From Natrialba chahannaoensis JCM 10990 (GTDB taxonomy: Archaea; Halobacteriota; Halobacteria; Halobacteriales; Natrialbaceae), in the NCBI RefSeq assembly GCF_000337135.1, contig NZ_AOIN01000099.1:64224-128223 (forward strand): a DNA stretch of 64,000 nt, written 5' to 3'. The translations under genes and the position numbers were made by a program. The first letter of the stretch is position 1, and the number at the start of each line of letters is the position of its first letter. Positions 27,818 through 35,080 of the stretch are shown here, piece after piece. The notes under the pieces were generated by a model, which did no database searches, was not told the origin of the DNA, and saw nothing but the letters and a program-made list of their open reading frames with translations.

Positions 27818-28585
27818 ATGGACATTCCGTGGACCGACATCCGCCACGTCACGAAGGTCGACCCCGCGAAGCCGCTCCCGGACGATGCCGGCGTCATCGC
27901 GGACACCGATCTGGTGATCGTCGGCGGATCGGATGACGTGACGGAGGCGAACACGCTGGCGACGATCCAGTCGATCTTACGGCTCGCTCCGGACGTGCCG
28001 ATCTTTCAGGAGCCCTACAGCGCCGAACAGGTCTCGACGGACACTCTCGACGCGATCGACTATCTCTCCGTCCCCGCTGTCTACAACGGCGACCGAAACA
28101 ACTTCGTTGGGAAGCACCTCGATCTCTTCGCCGAAATCGCGCGCAAGCCGGACGAACTTACTGGGAGTAGCGTCCCGCTCGTCGGTGATCTGATCACTTC
28201 CAAGGGCGTCGACGCCGTCGAGCGATTGGCGACGAAACTGGTCGGCGAGGGGTACGTCGTCCAGCACGTCGACTCGGCTGCAGCGGATGTGTCCGGCGTC
28301 GAGACGGCGTACACGTCCGAACAGGTTGCCGGGGCCGCGCTCGCAACCGAGATGTTCTACGACTTCCCGATCTTCTACGTCGAATACTCGGGCACTTATG
28401 GCGGCCCGGAGGACGTGAAAGCAGCCGCGCGATACCTCGATGAGACGGCATTGCTCTACGGCGGCGGCATCGACTCGGCCGCGAAGACGACCGAGATACT
28501 CGAGGCGGGTGCGGACGCGGTCGTCGTCGGTGACTGTTATCACGACGATCCGGCACTGTATCAGCGAACAATTCCAGGCTGGTAG
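27818..28585 (+). CDS. Geranylgeranylglyceryl phosphate synthase (PcrB/GGGPS family)
   Basis: Forms the first ether bond of archaeal membrane lipids from sn-glycerol-1-phosphate and geranylgeranyl diphosphate. Length 255 residues. TIM-barrel motifs: DLVIVGGSDDVTEAN, FYVEYSGTYGGPEDVKAAA (substrate loop), TALLYGGGIDSAAKT and ADAVVVGDCYHDDP (phosphate loops). The N-terminus MDIPWTDIRHVTKVDPAK is typical of the haloarchaeal group. A clear TATA box supports the start. Confidence 0.9.
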   Translation: MDIPWTDIRHVTKVDPAKPLPDDAGVIADTDLVIVGGSDDVTEANTLATIQSILRLAPDVPIFQEPYSAEQVSTDTLDAIDYLSVPAVYNGDRNNFVGKHLDLFAEIARKPDELTGSSVPLVGDLITSKGVDAVERLATKLVGEGYVVQHVDSAAADVSGVETAYTSEQVAGAALATEMFYDFPIFYVEYSGTYGGPEDVKAAARYLDETALLYGGGIDSAAKTTEILEAGADAVVVGDCYHDDPALYQRTIPGW

Positions 28586-28928
28586 TTGCGAGTTGCAAGT
28601 ACCGAGTTCCGCCGCTGAGAGCGGCAAGTCGCTGTGTGCAGTGTTTGTGGTGCCTCTCTGTGTCTGTAGCTGACCCTCTCTCTGTCTCTATGCGTTCAGA
28701 GGGAGCAGTCGTCGTCACAGGTATACTCACAGCCACAGTCACATATCTCCGGCAATCGACACAGTGAACAACGGACAAAAGAGCGGCCTACAGGTCAGAA
28801 CGAGTGAGTGTGCGCCTTCGAGAACGAACGGGGGAACGAGAGAACTGCCGAAATCACAGCCGCTGGAGGGCGACAGGGCGCTGTGACACACGGACCGCCG
28901 CAATAACCGCGAGACTCCCGAGTGGGAG
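28586..28928. other. Intergenic region between convergent genes
   Basis: 343 bp between the GGGP synthase gene and the TRAM gene. It has T/C-rich stretches near 28655-28690 (CTCTCTCTGTCTC) but no convincing gene, RNA or promoter. At its right edge is the hairpin listed at 28913-28930. Confidence 0.5.
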
Positions 28929-28930
28929 TC
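28913..28930 (-). terminator. Hairpin at the end of the TRAM gene
   Basis: GACTCCC, loop GAGT, GGGAGTC: a perfect 7-bp stem overlapping the TRAM gene stop codon. It may stabilise or terminate the transcript. There is no long T-run after it on the minus strand. Confidence 0.45.
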
Positions 28931-29393
28931 AGAACGTCTCTTCGATGATTTCGCCGACGGCGAAGTTCGATTTGACTTCCGTCACTTCGATCTTGACGCG
29001 GTCGTTGACATCGGCACCCGGGACGATAATGACGTACCCGCGTTCGACACGAGCAATCCCATCACCCTGCTTGCCGATATCTTCGATTTCGACGTAGCGC
29101 GTTTCACCGACATCGACCGGTGGCTGTGGCTCCGACGGTGCCGTTTGTGTTTGCGTCTGCGTTTGCGCCTGCGGTTGTGCCGTAGACGCTTCGGTCTCAC
29201 CACCCTCATCCTCGCGAGAGATGAGTGCGACGCGATAGATCTCGTCGGGATCGATGTCGCCGGTCTCGACTTCCTGACGTGGTACTTCGATGACGTATCG
29301 GTCCTCCTCTGCCGAAACCTCCGTACTGAACAGACACAGGAGTTTTTCAGATATTTCCACAGGTAGACCCTCAATTCCACCTCTAACGCTCAT
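28929..29393 (-). CDS. TRAM-domain protein
   Basis: Protein of 154 residues. The C-terminal 60 residues form a TRAM (RNA-binding OB-fold) domain: TRYVEIEDIGKQGDGIARVE, GYVIIVPGADVNDRVKIEV and FAVGEIIEE. The N-terminal 60 residues (VEISEKLLCLFSTEVSAEED, RYVIEVPRQEVETGDI) are a haloarchaeal domain also found before TRAM in related proteins. A linker of Gln/Thr repeats (QAQTQTQTQTAPSEP) is encoded by a hexanucleotide expansion. Small TRAM proteins in archaea act as RNA chaperones, sometimes cold-responsive. Confidence 0.88.
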   Translation of the reverse strand: MSVRGGIEGLPVEISEKLLCLFSTEVSAEEDRYVIEVPRQEVETGDIDPDEIYRVALISREDEGGETEASTAQPQAQTQTQTQTAPSEPQPPVDVGETRYVEIEDIGKQGDGIARVERGYVIIVPGADVNDRVKIEVTEVKSNFAVGEIIEETF

Positions 29394-29526
29394 CCGTATT
29401 AGAACTACCGACCATGGTCGGGAATTTTTCCGTAGACAACCGGTTTCAACCGGTCGTTTCGAGGGGCCACCGAGACAATCCGTGCGGACTGTGACACACA
29501 GGCGTACCGTCAGCCCGGATCAATCA

Positions 29527-31314
29527 TCAATCCGCGTGCTCGAACGGCCGCGTCGTCACGAACTCGTCTACATCGATGGTCGTCTCGAGTTCCGCCGCCG
29601 CGACGGAGTCGTAGGGCCGGTTGACGACGATATCGCCCGCCGTCCGATCGCCGACGCCGGGAATCGCCGTGAGTTCGTCCATCGATGCGTCGTTCAGGTC
29701 GAGCGGATACGGAACACCCGTCACCGAGCGGTAGCCGTGATCGACGACTGCAACGTCGATCGTCCGCCCGAGTTCCCGTTCGCCGGGAATACCGACGAGC
29801 AGCGGGTAGGTTCCAAGCTGTCGGCCGAAGGTCCTGCCATCCTGATGGTACTCGAGATGCACGTCGGAGAGCACGGTTCCGGGCGAGGCGACCCGTTCGA
29901 GCATCGGGTTGTCGATCTCCTCGCGAACTTGCTGCTTGTAGCGTTTGAAGAGCTTCTTGTGCTCGTTTGCGATTTCCGCGCCGGTGTCGGACATGTCGGT
30001 GCCGTCGAAGGACATGACCTGCCGGATGTTGATCCGACGGAGCATGTAGCCCTCGTCGTAGACGCGCTGGAGGAACTCGCGGTTGTGCTGGTAGGTTTCC
30101 TCGCGCTCACCCTTGAGTCCGTGCAGGAGGTTGATTCCGGGGAGGAGTTTCGGGAGCTGACGGACGTTCGAGTCGGACTGTGACGAATCGGCCGTCGGGT
30201 CGTCCGGTCCACCCGGTCGCCAGCCCGCCTCCTCGTTGACGATCTTGACCGCTTCGAAGCATTCCTCGGCGGTGACGTTCAGATTGTTCTCCTCCTGGAC
30301 CAGCGGATCGGCGGATTCGAGTCCGAACGCGGCGGTGTCGCCGGGCGTATTGTGCTCGGCGATGATCCGGATTCCCTCGCGGCTCTGCTCGGGCCACTCG
30401 ACGATCGTGATCGGGTTCATGTTGTCGAGGTGGAGCGTCTCGAGATCGGGCGCGACCTCGCGGATGCCGCCATAGAGCTGGCGGAGGGCGTCGGGATTCG
30501 GCGCTTCGCCGTCGCCGCCGTAGGCGAGAATATCGGCTTGCCGGCCGATCCGGAAGTGTTTCACGCCGTAGTCCGCGAGCGCGTCGACCTCGCCGACGAC
30601 TGTCGGCGGCGGCCGGAACGTCGGATTGCCGTACAGTGGTTCGGTACAGAACGAACAGCGGTAGGCACAGCCGCGGGACGTCTCGAGTTCGGCGATCAGA
30701 TAGTCGGGATGGTTCGGGTGCTGTTCGACCACGAACGCGCCCTGCTGGGCCCACCGGGAGACCTCGTCCACGTCTCGCATTCGGTTGTTGAAACCCTCGA
30801 GGCCGCTCTCAACTAAGTCGTGGACGGCGGCCTCGACATCGCCCTTGGCGACGAAGTCGAAGTCGAGGTCCTGGCGTTCGGTTTCGGTCGCGCCGGCGTT
30901 TTCGTCGCCCACACCGAACTTGACGGGACCACCCATCAGGCTGGTGCCGTTCGCGGTCCACGCCAGCTTGCGGACCTCGTCGGGTTCGGCGGGCGTCCCG
31001 CCGACGTACTTGCCGGGGACGGTCATCCCGCCGAGGTAGATCATGAGGTCCGCTTCGTCGATGTCCCGCCAACGGTCGGGCTCGTCGCGCAGGCCGTCGA
31101 TCGTGTGGTAGGTAATCTGTTCGGGTGGCACGCCCGCATCGACGAGTGCGCCGGCCGTGTACCGTGGATACGTCGAGATGTACGGCGGCACGCCGAAGTG
31201 GGCGGGCTCGTCGACGTAGCCATCGACGATCGTCACCGAGAGCCCCTCGCTCCCGCGCTCCGTCCCGGAGGCGGGACCGGAGCCAGCGGTGGAACCGGGA
31301 CCGGAGTCAGTCAT
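29527..31314 (-). CDS. Radical SAM protein with C-terminal helix-hairpin-helix (COG1031-like)
   Basis: Protein of 595 residues. The 4Fe-4S cluster motif is ETSRGCAYRCSFCTEP (CxxxCxxC), followed by the elongated radical SAM barrel (FRIGRQADILAYGGD; NPITIVEWPEQSREG; AFGLESADPLVQEENN). Downstream is PGINLLHGLKGEREETYQHN and a C-terminal DNA/RNA-binding helix-hairpin-helix LTAIPGVGDRTAGDIVVNRP. The N-terminal 150 residues resemble a B12-binding-like Rossmann domain without a clear cobalamin motif. Substrate unknown; tRNA or nucleic-acid modification is a fair guess from the HhH. ATG at 31314 is preferred to a TTG at 31341. Confidence 0.85.
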   Translation of the reverse strand: MTDSGPGSTAGSGPASGTERGSEGLSVTIVDGYVDEPAHFGVPPYISTYPRYTAGALVDAGVPPEQITYHTIDGLRDEPDRWRDIDEADLMIYLGGMTVPGKYVGGTPAEPDEVRKLAWTANGTSLMGGPVKFGVGDENAGATETERQDLDFDFVAKGDVEAAVHDLVESGLEGFNNRMRDVDEVSRWAQQGAFVVEQHPNHPDYLIAELETSRGCAYRCSFCTEPLYGNPTFRPPPTVVGEVDALADYGVKHFRIGRQADILAYGGDGEAPNPDALRQLYGGIREVAPDLETLHLDNMNPITIVEWPEQSREGIRIIAEHNTPGDTAAFGLESADPLVQEENNLNVTAEECFEAVKIVNEEAGWRPGGPDDPTADSSQSDSNVRQLPKLLPGINLLHGLKGEREETYQHNREFLQRVYDEGYMLRRINIRQVMSFDGTDMSDTGAEIANEHKKLFKRYKQQVREEIDNPMLERVASPGTVLSDVHLEYHQDGRTFGRQLGTYPLLVGIPGERELGRTIDVAVVDHGYRSVTGVPYPLDLNDASMDELTAIPGVGDRTAGDIVVNRPYDSVAAAELETTIDVDEFVTTRPFEHAD

Positions 31315-31431
31315 AGCGTCGGATAGCGCCTGGAACGACAAAACGGTGACTAACGCGCGGGACGGCGCGAGTGTGGCGTACGGACCGCCGCAACCGCCGC
31401 GTTGATGGTCCTGGTCCCGGTACTGTCGCTC

Positions 31432-31590
31432 ATGCCGCCAACCGAAGAGATCGTCTGCACCGACGACGACTGCTTTCTCGACCTATTCGAAAACCACTAC
31501 ACCTACGACGTGCCGGACAAGTTCGGCGTCTCCGAACTCTCCTGTCCCGTCTGCGGCGGGACCGACTGTCTCGAGGCGGTCGAGTTGTGA
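31432..31590 (+). CDS. Small zinc-binding protein (52 residues)
   Basis: Short protein with two Cys pairs: VCTDDDCFLDLFENHYTYD and SCPVCGGTDCLEAVEL. It resembles the haloarchaeal one-domain zinc-finger proteins, many of which are conserved but uncharacterised. ATG at 31432 (MPPTEEIVCTDD). Divergent from the radical SAM gene with 117 bp between. Confidence 0.75.
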   Translation: MPPTEEIVCTDDDCFLDLFENHYTYDVPDKFGVSELSCPVCGGTDCLEAVEL

Positions 31591-31628
31591 GCCCGTCTCT
31601 TCGTAGTCGAGACGGGAACAGCCAATAG

Positions 31629-31754
31629 CTATAGTAGCCACTGCAAGTCACTGCACACCTGATCGCACGGCGGCAGCGCGGTTCGGAGCGAGTGAACTGA
31701 GCGAGAACCGCGAACGTGCGATCAGTGTGTAACTAGTTGCAGTTGTTACTATAG
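31629..31754. mobile_element. Palindromic MITE-like element, copy 2 (CTATAGTA ends)
   Basis: 126-bp element bounded by CTATAGTA and TACTATAG. The arms pair over about 40 bp: left CTATAGTAGCCACTGCAAGT to GATCGCACG, right arm read inward CTATAGTAACAACTGCAACT to GATCGCACG. The left arm is nearly the same as the right arm of copy 1 at 18893-18978. The centre carries a second inverted repeat, CGCGGTTC (31677-31684) with GAACCGCG (31705-31712), absent from copy 1. Not coding. Confidence 0.78.
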
Positions 31755-31861
31755 TCGCGATACCACTCACCCATCTCGCTCGGGGACGTGTCAGACGTTA
31801 ATTTACTCGGTACCAAAATCAATATCAACGGGGATCACGTAACCGTACATCCGGCCATGCT

Positions 31862-32536
31862 ATGCGCTCACTCCCCGCCGTCTCTCCCGTACAGCACGCG
31901 CCGTTCGTGCCAATATCATCGCCCTCGCTCGTCCGTCTCTTCGACAGAGGTGACAGCGTGACCGCGAACGAACTCGGTTCCTCGATCAAGCACACGCTGT
32001 ACCGTCAACTTGGCCGCGCCAGCGGCCGCATCCAGAACCATCGTGCCCTCGACGTCGACGTTCTCGAGGACGACATCTCGTATCTCGTCGTCTTCGACGC
32101 ACCGGGTGCAGAGACTGACGACATCCAGGTCCGCTACATCGACGGCAACGTCAAGATCAAGGTCGACCGCTTTCGTCCCTTCCGCGAGGAGTACTCGATG
32201 TGTTTCCCCGGCCGCGGGATGCACCTCGGTGGAGTGGCCGAACTACCCCCCGATGCGGTCGTCGACCCAAACGCCGGCACCGCGACCCTCTCCGAAACCG
32301 GAACCCTCCGCATCGAGATTCCAAAATCGAGCGCAGTCGACGAGAGCGAAGCAGACAGCGCCGCTGACACCGAAATAGACGCCGGACCAAGTGCGCGGCC
32401 AGAGTCTACACCGGACCACTCAGCCGGCGACGACGCACACACACCAGCCCCCCACCAGACCACCGCGACCCGAGAGGACTCGAGTGAGACCACTGCAAGC
32501 GGAGACGCACCGACTGGGACGGTCGACCCCGAGTGA
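31862..32536 (+). CDS. Hsp20/alpha-crystallin-like protein
   Basis: Protein of 224 residues with an alpha-crystallin-like beta-sandwich: ISYLVVFDAPGAETDDIQVR, DGNVKIKVDRFRPFREEYSM, RGMHLGGVAELPPDAVVDP, ATLSETGTLRIEIPKS. This follows the small heat-shock layout, but the C-terminal I-x-I anchor is replaced by an 80-residue acidic, disordered tail (ADTEIDAGPSARPESTPD). The N-terminal 60 residues are unusual and include HTLYRQLGRASGRIQNHRA. It may be a divergent chaperone; oligomerisation is uncertain. Confidence 0.8.
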   Translation: MRSLPAVSPVQHAPFVPISSPSLVRLFDRGDSVTANELGSSIKHTLYRQLGRASGRIQNHRALDVDVLEDDISYLVVFDAPGAETDDIQVRYIDGNVKIKVDRFRPFREEYSMCFPGRGMHLGGVAELPPDAVVDPNAGTATLSETGTLRIEIPKSSAVDESEADSAADTEIDAGPSARPESTPDHSAGDDAHTPAPHQTTATREDSSETTASGDAPTGTVDPE

Positions 32537-32974
32537 GTGCGTGCCTCCGGTGTGAGCCAGGAACGCCCTCCAACTCGAGTAGCTAGTTCGTCCGAGACTG
32601 TCTCCGCCCCTCCAAATCGGCTCCGAGTGTTCGACAGCCGACCAGGACCGACAGCGTGCGACTAGTGACTTGTATCGAGAGCGAACAGCCACGGGTGGGA
32701 GCGATGTGGTTAGGGTTTGGTCATGCACACAGTTGGGCAGCGGCGTAATTGCGCAGTCTCACCTACAACTGATCGTGAACCGGAATTGAACGGCGTCGAT
32801 TGGCGACATTCGTCGATGCTGAATCGAGTTGACAAGCAGTGATTCCAGCGAGGTGTGTGCACTGCGTTGTGCGGACTATACACTGCACGCTGTACGCTGT
32901 ACGCCGGAAACACTGCACTCGGACTGCGACAGTCGCTCGCAGTTCCGGCGTTTACAGCGTAACTCTGAACGTGT
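32537..32974. other. Intergenic region upstream of the oxidoreductase gene
   Basis: 438 bp with no convincing gene. It holds short repeats CGCTGTA/CGCTGTA/CGCCGG near 32887-32910. A TATA-like TTTACA at 32951-32956 lies about 20 bp before the next start. Composition is somewhat less GC-rich than the flanking genes. Confidence 0.5.
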
Positions 32975-34030
32975 ATGGACACCACCAACCACCAACCGAC
33001 GATCGGGCTCATCGGCCTTGGCAACATCGGCTTGCTCCACGCCGACCGATATGCCGCCCTCGGAGCGAGTCTCGCCGGTATGGATACCACGGCCAGAGCA
33101 CGACAGCGTTTCGCCAACCGGTACGACAGTCCGGTCTTCGACGATCACCACAACCTCTTCGACACCGTCGACGCCGTCGTCGTCGCGGTCCCTAACGCCT
33201 ACCACGATCGCTACGCCGTCGCGGCACTCGAGTCCGGTCTCGACGTGTTCCTCGAGAAGCCGATGGCGGACACTGTACCCAATGCAGTGCGGATCGCTGA
33301 CAGTGCGGCGACTGCGGAGGGTGTGTGCATGGTTGGCTTCCACAACCGATTTCGACCGATCGTCGAGCAGTTCAAACAGTTACAGGAGGTGGGTCGGTTC
33401 GGGTCACTGACGCACGTGCAGGCGAACTACGTGCGACAGCGGGGGGTGCCCGACAGCGGTGCAGGCGGTTGGTTCACCCAACGAGCGATCGCCGGGGGCG
33501 GTGCCGTGATCGACATCGGCGTGCACGCGATCGATCTCGCACTGTACCTCACGGGATATCCGCTGGTCGACGACATCGTCGGGACGACGCGGCGCGCGCC
33601 CGAACACGAGTTCGATGTTGAGGACGCAGCGAGTGCGTTTATCCGCTGTGTGGACGGAACGACGATCTCGCTCGAGGTCGCGTGGCAGTCAAACGGGCCC
33701 GACAACCGGTCGTTCGTGATCGAGGGGACCGAGGGCGGGGCGATGCTCCATCCGAACGAAGAACGACTCGAGCTCTTCGAATCCGGGCACAAAACTGACA
33801 TACACGTCGATCCGGTCGACCCGTATGAACGGCAGGCACGCTCGTTTCTGCGTGCTATCGAACGCGGAACGCCACCGAGACGGAACACGGTCACGGAGGC
33901 GCTTGCGGTACAGCAAGTGATCGACGGCATCTACCGCTCGGCAGCCGACGATACGCCGTGCGGTGAGCTGACGACGGCCGATGAGCCGGCATTTGTACCA
34001 GGTGTTTCAGGAGAGCAAGTGAGCGAATGA
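32975..34030 (+). CDS. Gfo/Idh/MocA-family oxidoreductase
   Basis: NAD(P)-dependent sugar or inositol dehydrogenase-like enzyme of 351 residues. N-terminal Rossmann motif IGLIGLGNIGLLHADRYAAL, the signature DVFLEKPMADTVPNAVRIAD (EKP, catalytic Lys), and C-terminal strand and helix ISLEVAWQSNGPDNRSFVIE. GAVIDIGVHAIDLALYLTG is the usual substrate-site segment (Asp and His). Substrate unknown. Confidence 0.9.
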   Translation: MDTTNHQPTIGLIGLGNIGLLHADRYAALGASLAGMDTTARARQRFANRYDSPVFDDHHNLFDTVDAVVVAVPNAYHDRYAVAALESGLDVFLEKPMADTVPNAVRIADSAATAEGVCMVGFHNRFRPIVEQFKQLQEVGRFGSLTHVQANYVRQRGVPDSGAGGWFTQRAIAGGGAVIDIGVHAIDLALYLTGYPLVDDIVGTTRRAPEHEFDVEDAASAFIRCVDGTTISLEVAWQSNGPDNRSFVIEGTEGGAMLHPNEERLELFESGHKTDIHVDPVDPYERQARSFLRAIERGTPPRRNTVTEALAVQQVIDGIYRSAADDTPCGELTTADEPAFVPGVSGEQVSE

Positions 34031-34158
34031 GGGAGTGAGACTGGGGTTCGAGTGCCAACTCCCATCGCCACCACACCCAACTTCCCAGCCCGACATTCGA
34101 CCCGATTCGGTCCCATCCTTCCGTGTCTCTTCACGAGGATGCCAGGTGTGGATCTACT

Positions 34159-34881
34159 ATGAGACGACGAACGCTGTTAGCGGCAGTGAGCGGAACTGCC
34201 ATCCTCATCGTCGCCGGCTGTTCGACCGCAGAAAACCCGGAAGACGAGGAAAGCGAGGAAAACGATGAAACCGACACCAGATCCGAATCTGCTGACGACG
34301 ACACAGCAAGCGACCAGGCAGACGATGACAGCCTCGCAGCGTTTCGTGCGACACTCGAGTCCGCCGGCTTCGAGCAGGTGACGCTCGAACCGGTCGATGA
34401 CGGAGCGGTACTCGAGTTGGGTTACGATGCAACGGGGACGACCGAGGCGGACGTTGCCTCCGAGATCGAACTGGTCACGGATGGGTACACGACCACGATC
34501 GAGGATGGCCTGGTGTCGACGCGGCTCGAGGCGGCGGCGTATCGGCCGGATGACGGGACGGTACTCGATTACTTTACGGTCGAGGCGTCGTGGGTCGAGG
34601 ACTATCTCTCGGGTGGACTCGAGTGGCGCGAGTTGTTGACGCGGGTGGCGGAGACGTTCGTGTCGCTCGCGTCTGAGGGGGATGGTGCCGAAGCAGATAG
34701 TAATGGTGAAGAGGACGGTGGGGCGGATGGTGATGGCGATGAGGACGGTGGAGCGGATGGGAATAGTGAGGACGACGAGGGTGATGCAGATGGACGTAGT
34801 GAGAACGGGGCTAGTGAGACGGACAGTGATGATGATGAGAGCGGCGGCGAGGCAGACGGTGGTGACGAGGATGGCAGCTAG
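34159..34881 (+). CDS. Haloarchaeal lipoprotein, unknown function
   Basis: Protein of 240 residues. The N-terminus MRRRTLLAAVSGTAILIVAGC carries a Tat-type Arg-rich start and a lipobox (VAGC), so it is exported and lipid-anchored. A folded core at about residues 55-165 (LAAFRATLESAGFEQVTLEP; VEASWVEDYLSGGLEWREL) is flanked by an acidic N-terminal linker and a long Asp/Glu/Gly-rich C-terminal tail made of near-repeats of EDGGADGDGDEDGGADGNSE. The tail is encoded by simple-sequence DNA (34690-34880). The start at 34159 puts the Arg run at residues 2-4; a longer frame is less natural. Confidence 0.75.
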   Translation: MRRRTLLAAVSGTAILIVAGCSTAENPEDEESEENDETDTRSESADDDTASDQADDDSLAAFRATLESAGFEQVTLEPVDDGAVLELGYDATGTTEADVASEIELVTDGYTTTIEDGLVSTRLEAAAYRPDDGTVLDYFTVEASWVEDYLSGGLEWRELLTRVAETFVSLASEGDGAEADSNGEEDGGADGDGDEDGGADGNSEDDEGDADGRSENGASETDSDDDESGGEADGGDEDGS

Positions 34882-35080
34882 ATGGACGGTCGTGACGAGA
34901 ACGATGCTACTGCGAGCAGTGACGGCAGTAGCGATGACACCAACGATTCGAACGATGGCGAGACCGCCAGTATCGGCGCGTGCATTCCAAGAACTTACCA
35001 CGTTTTCTCACTACGGTAATCAGGTCGTGTCATGAGAAAGAATCACACAGTTATGTACACACATGTGGTAGCATTTGACA

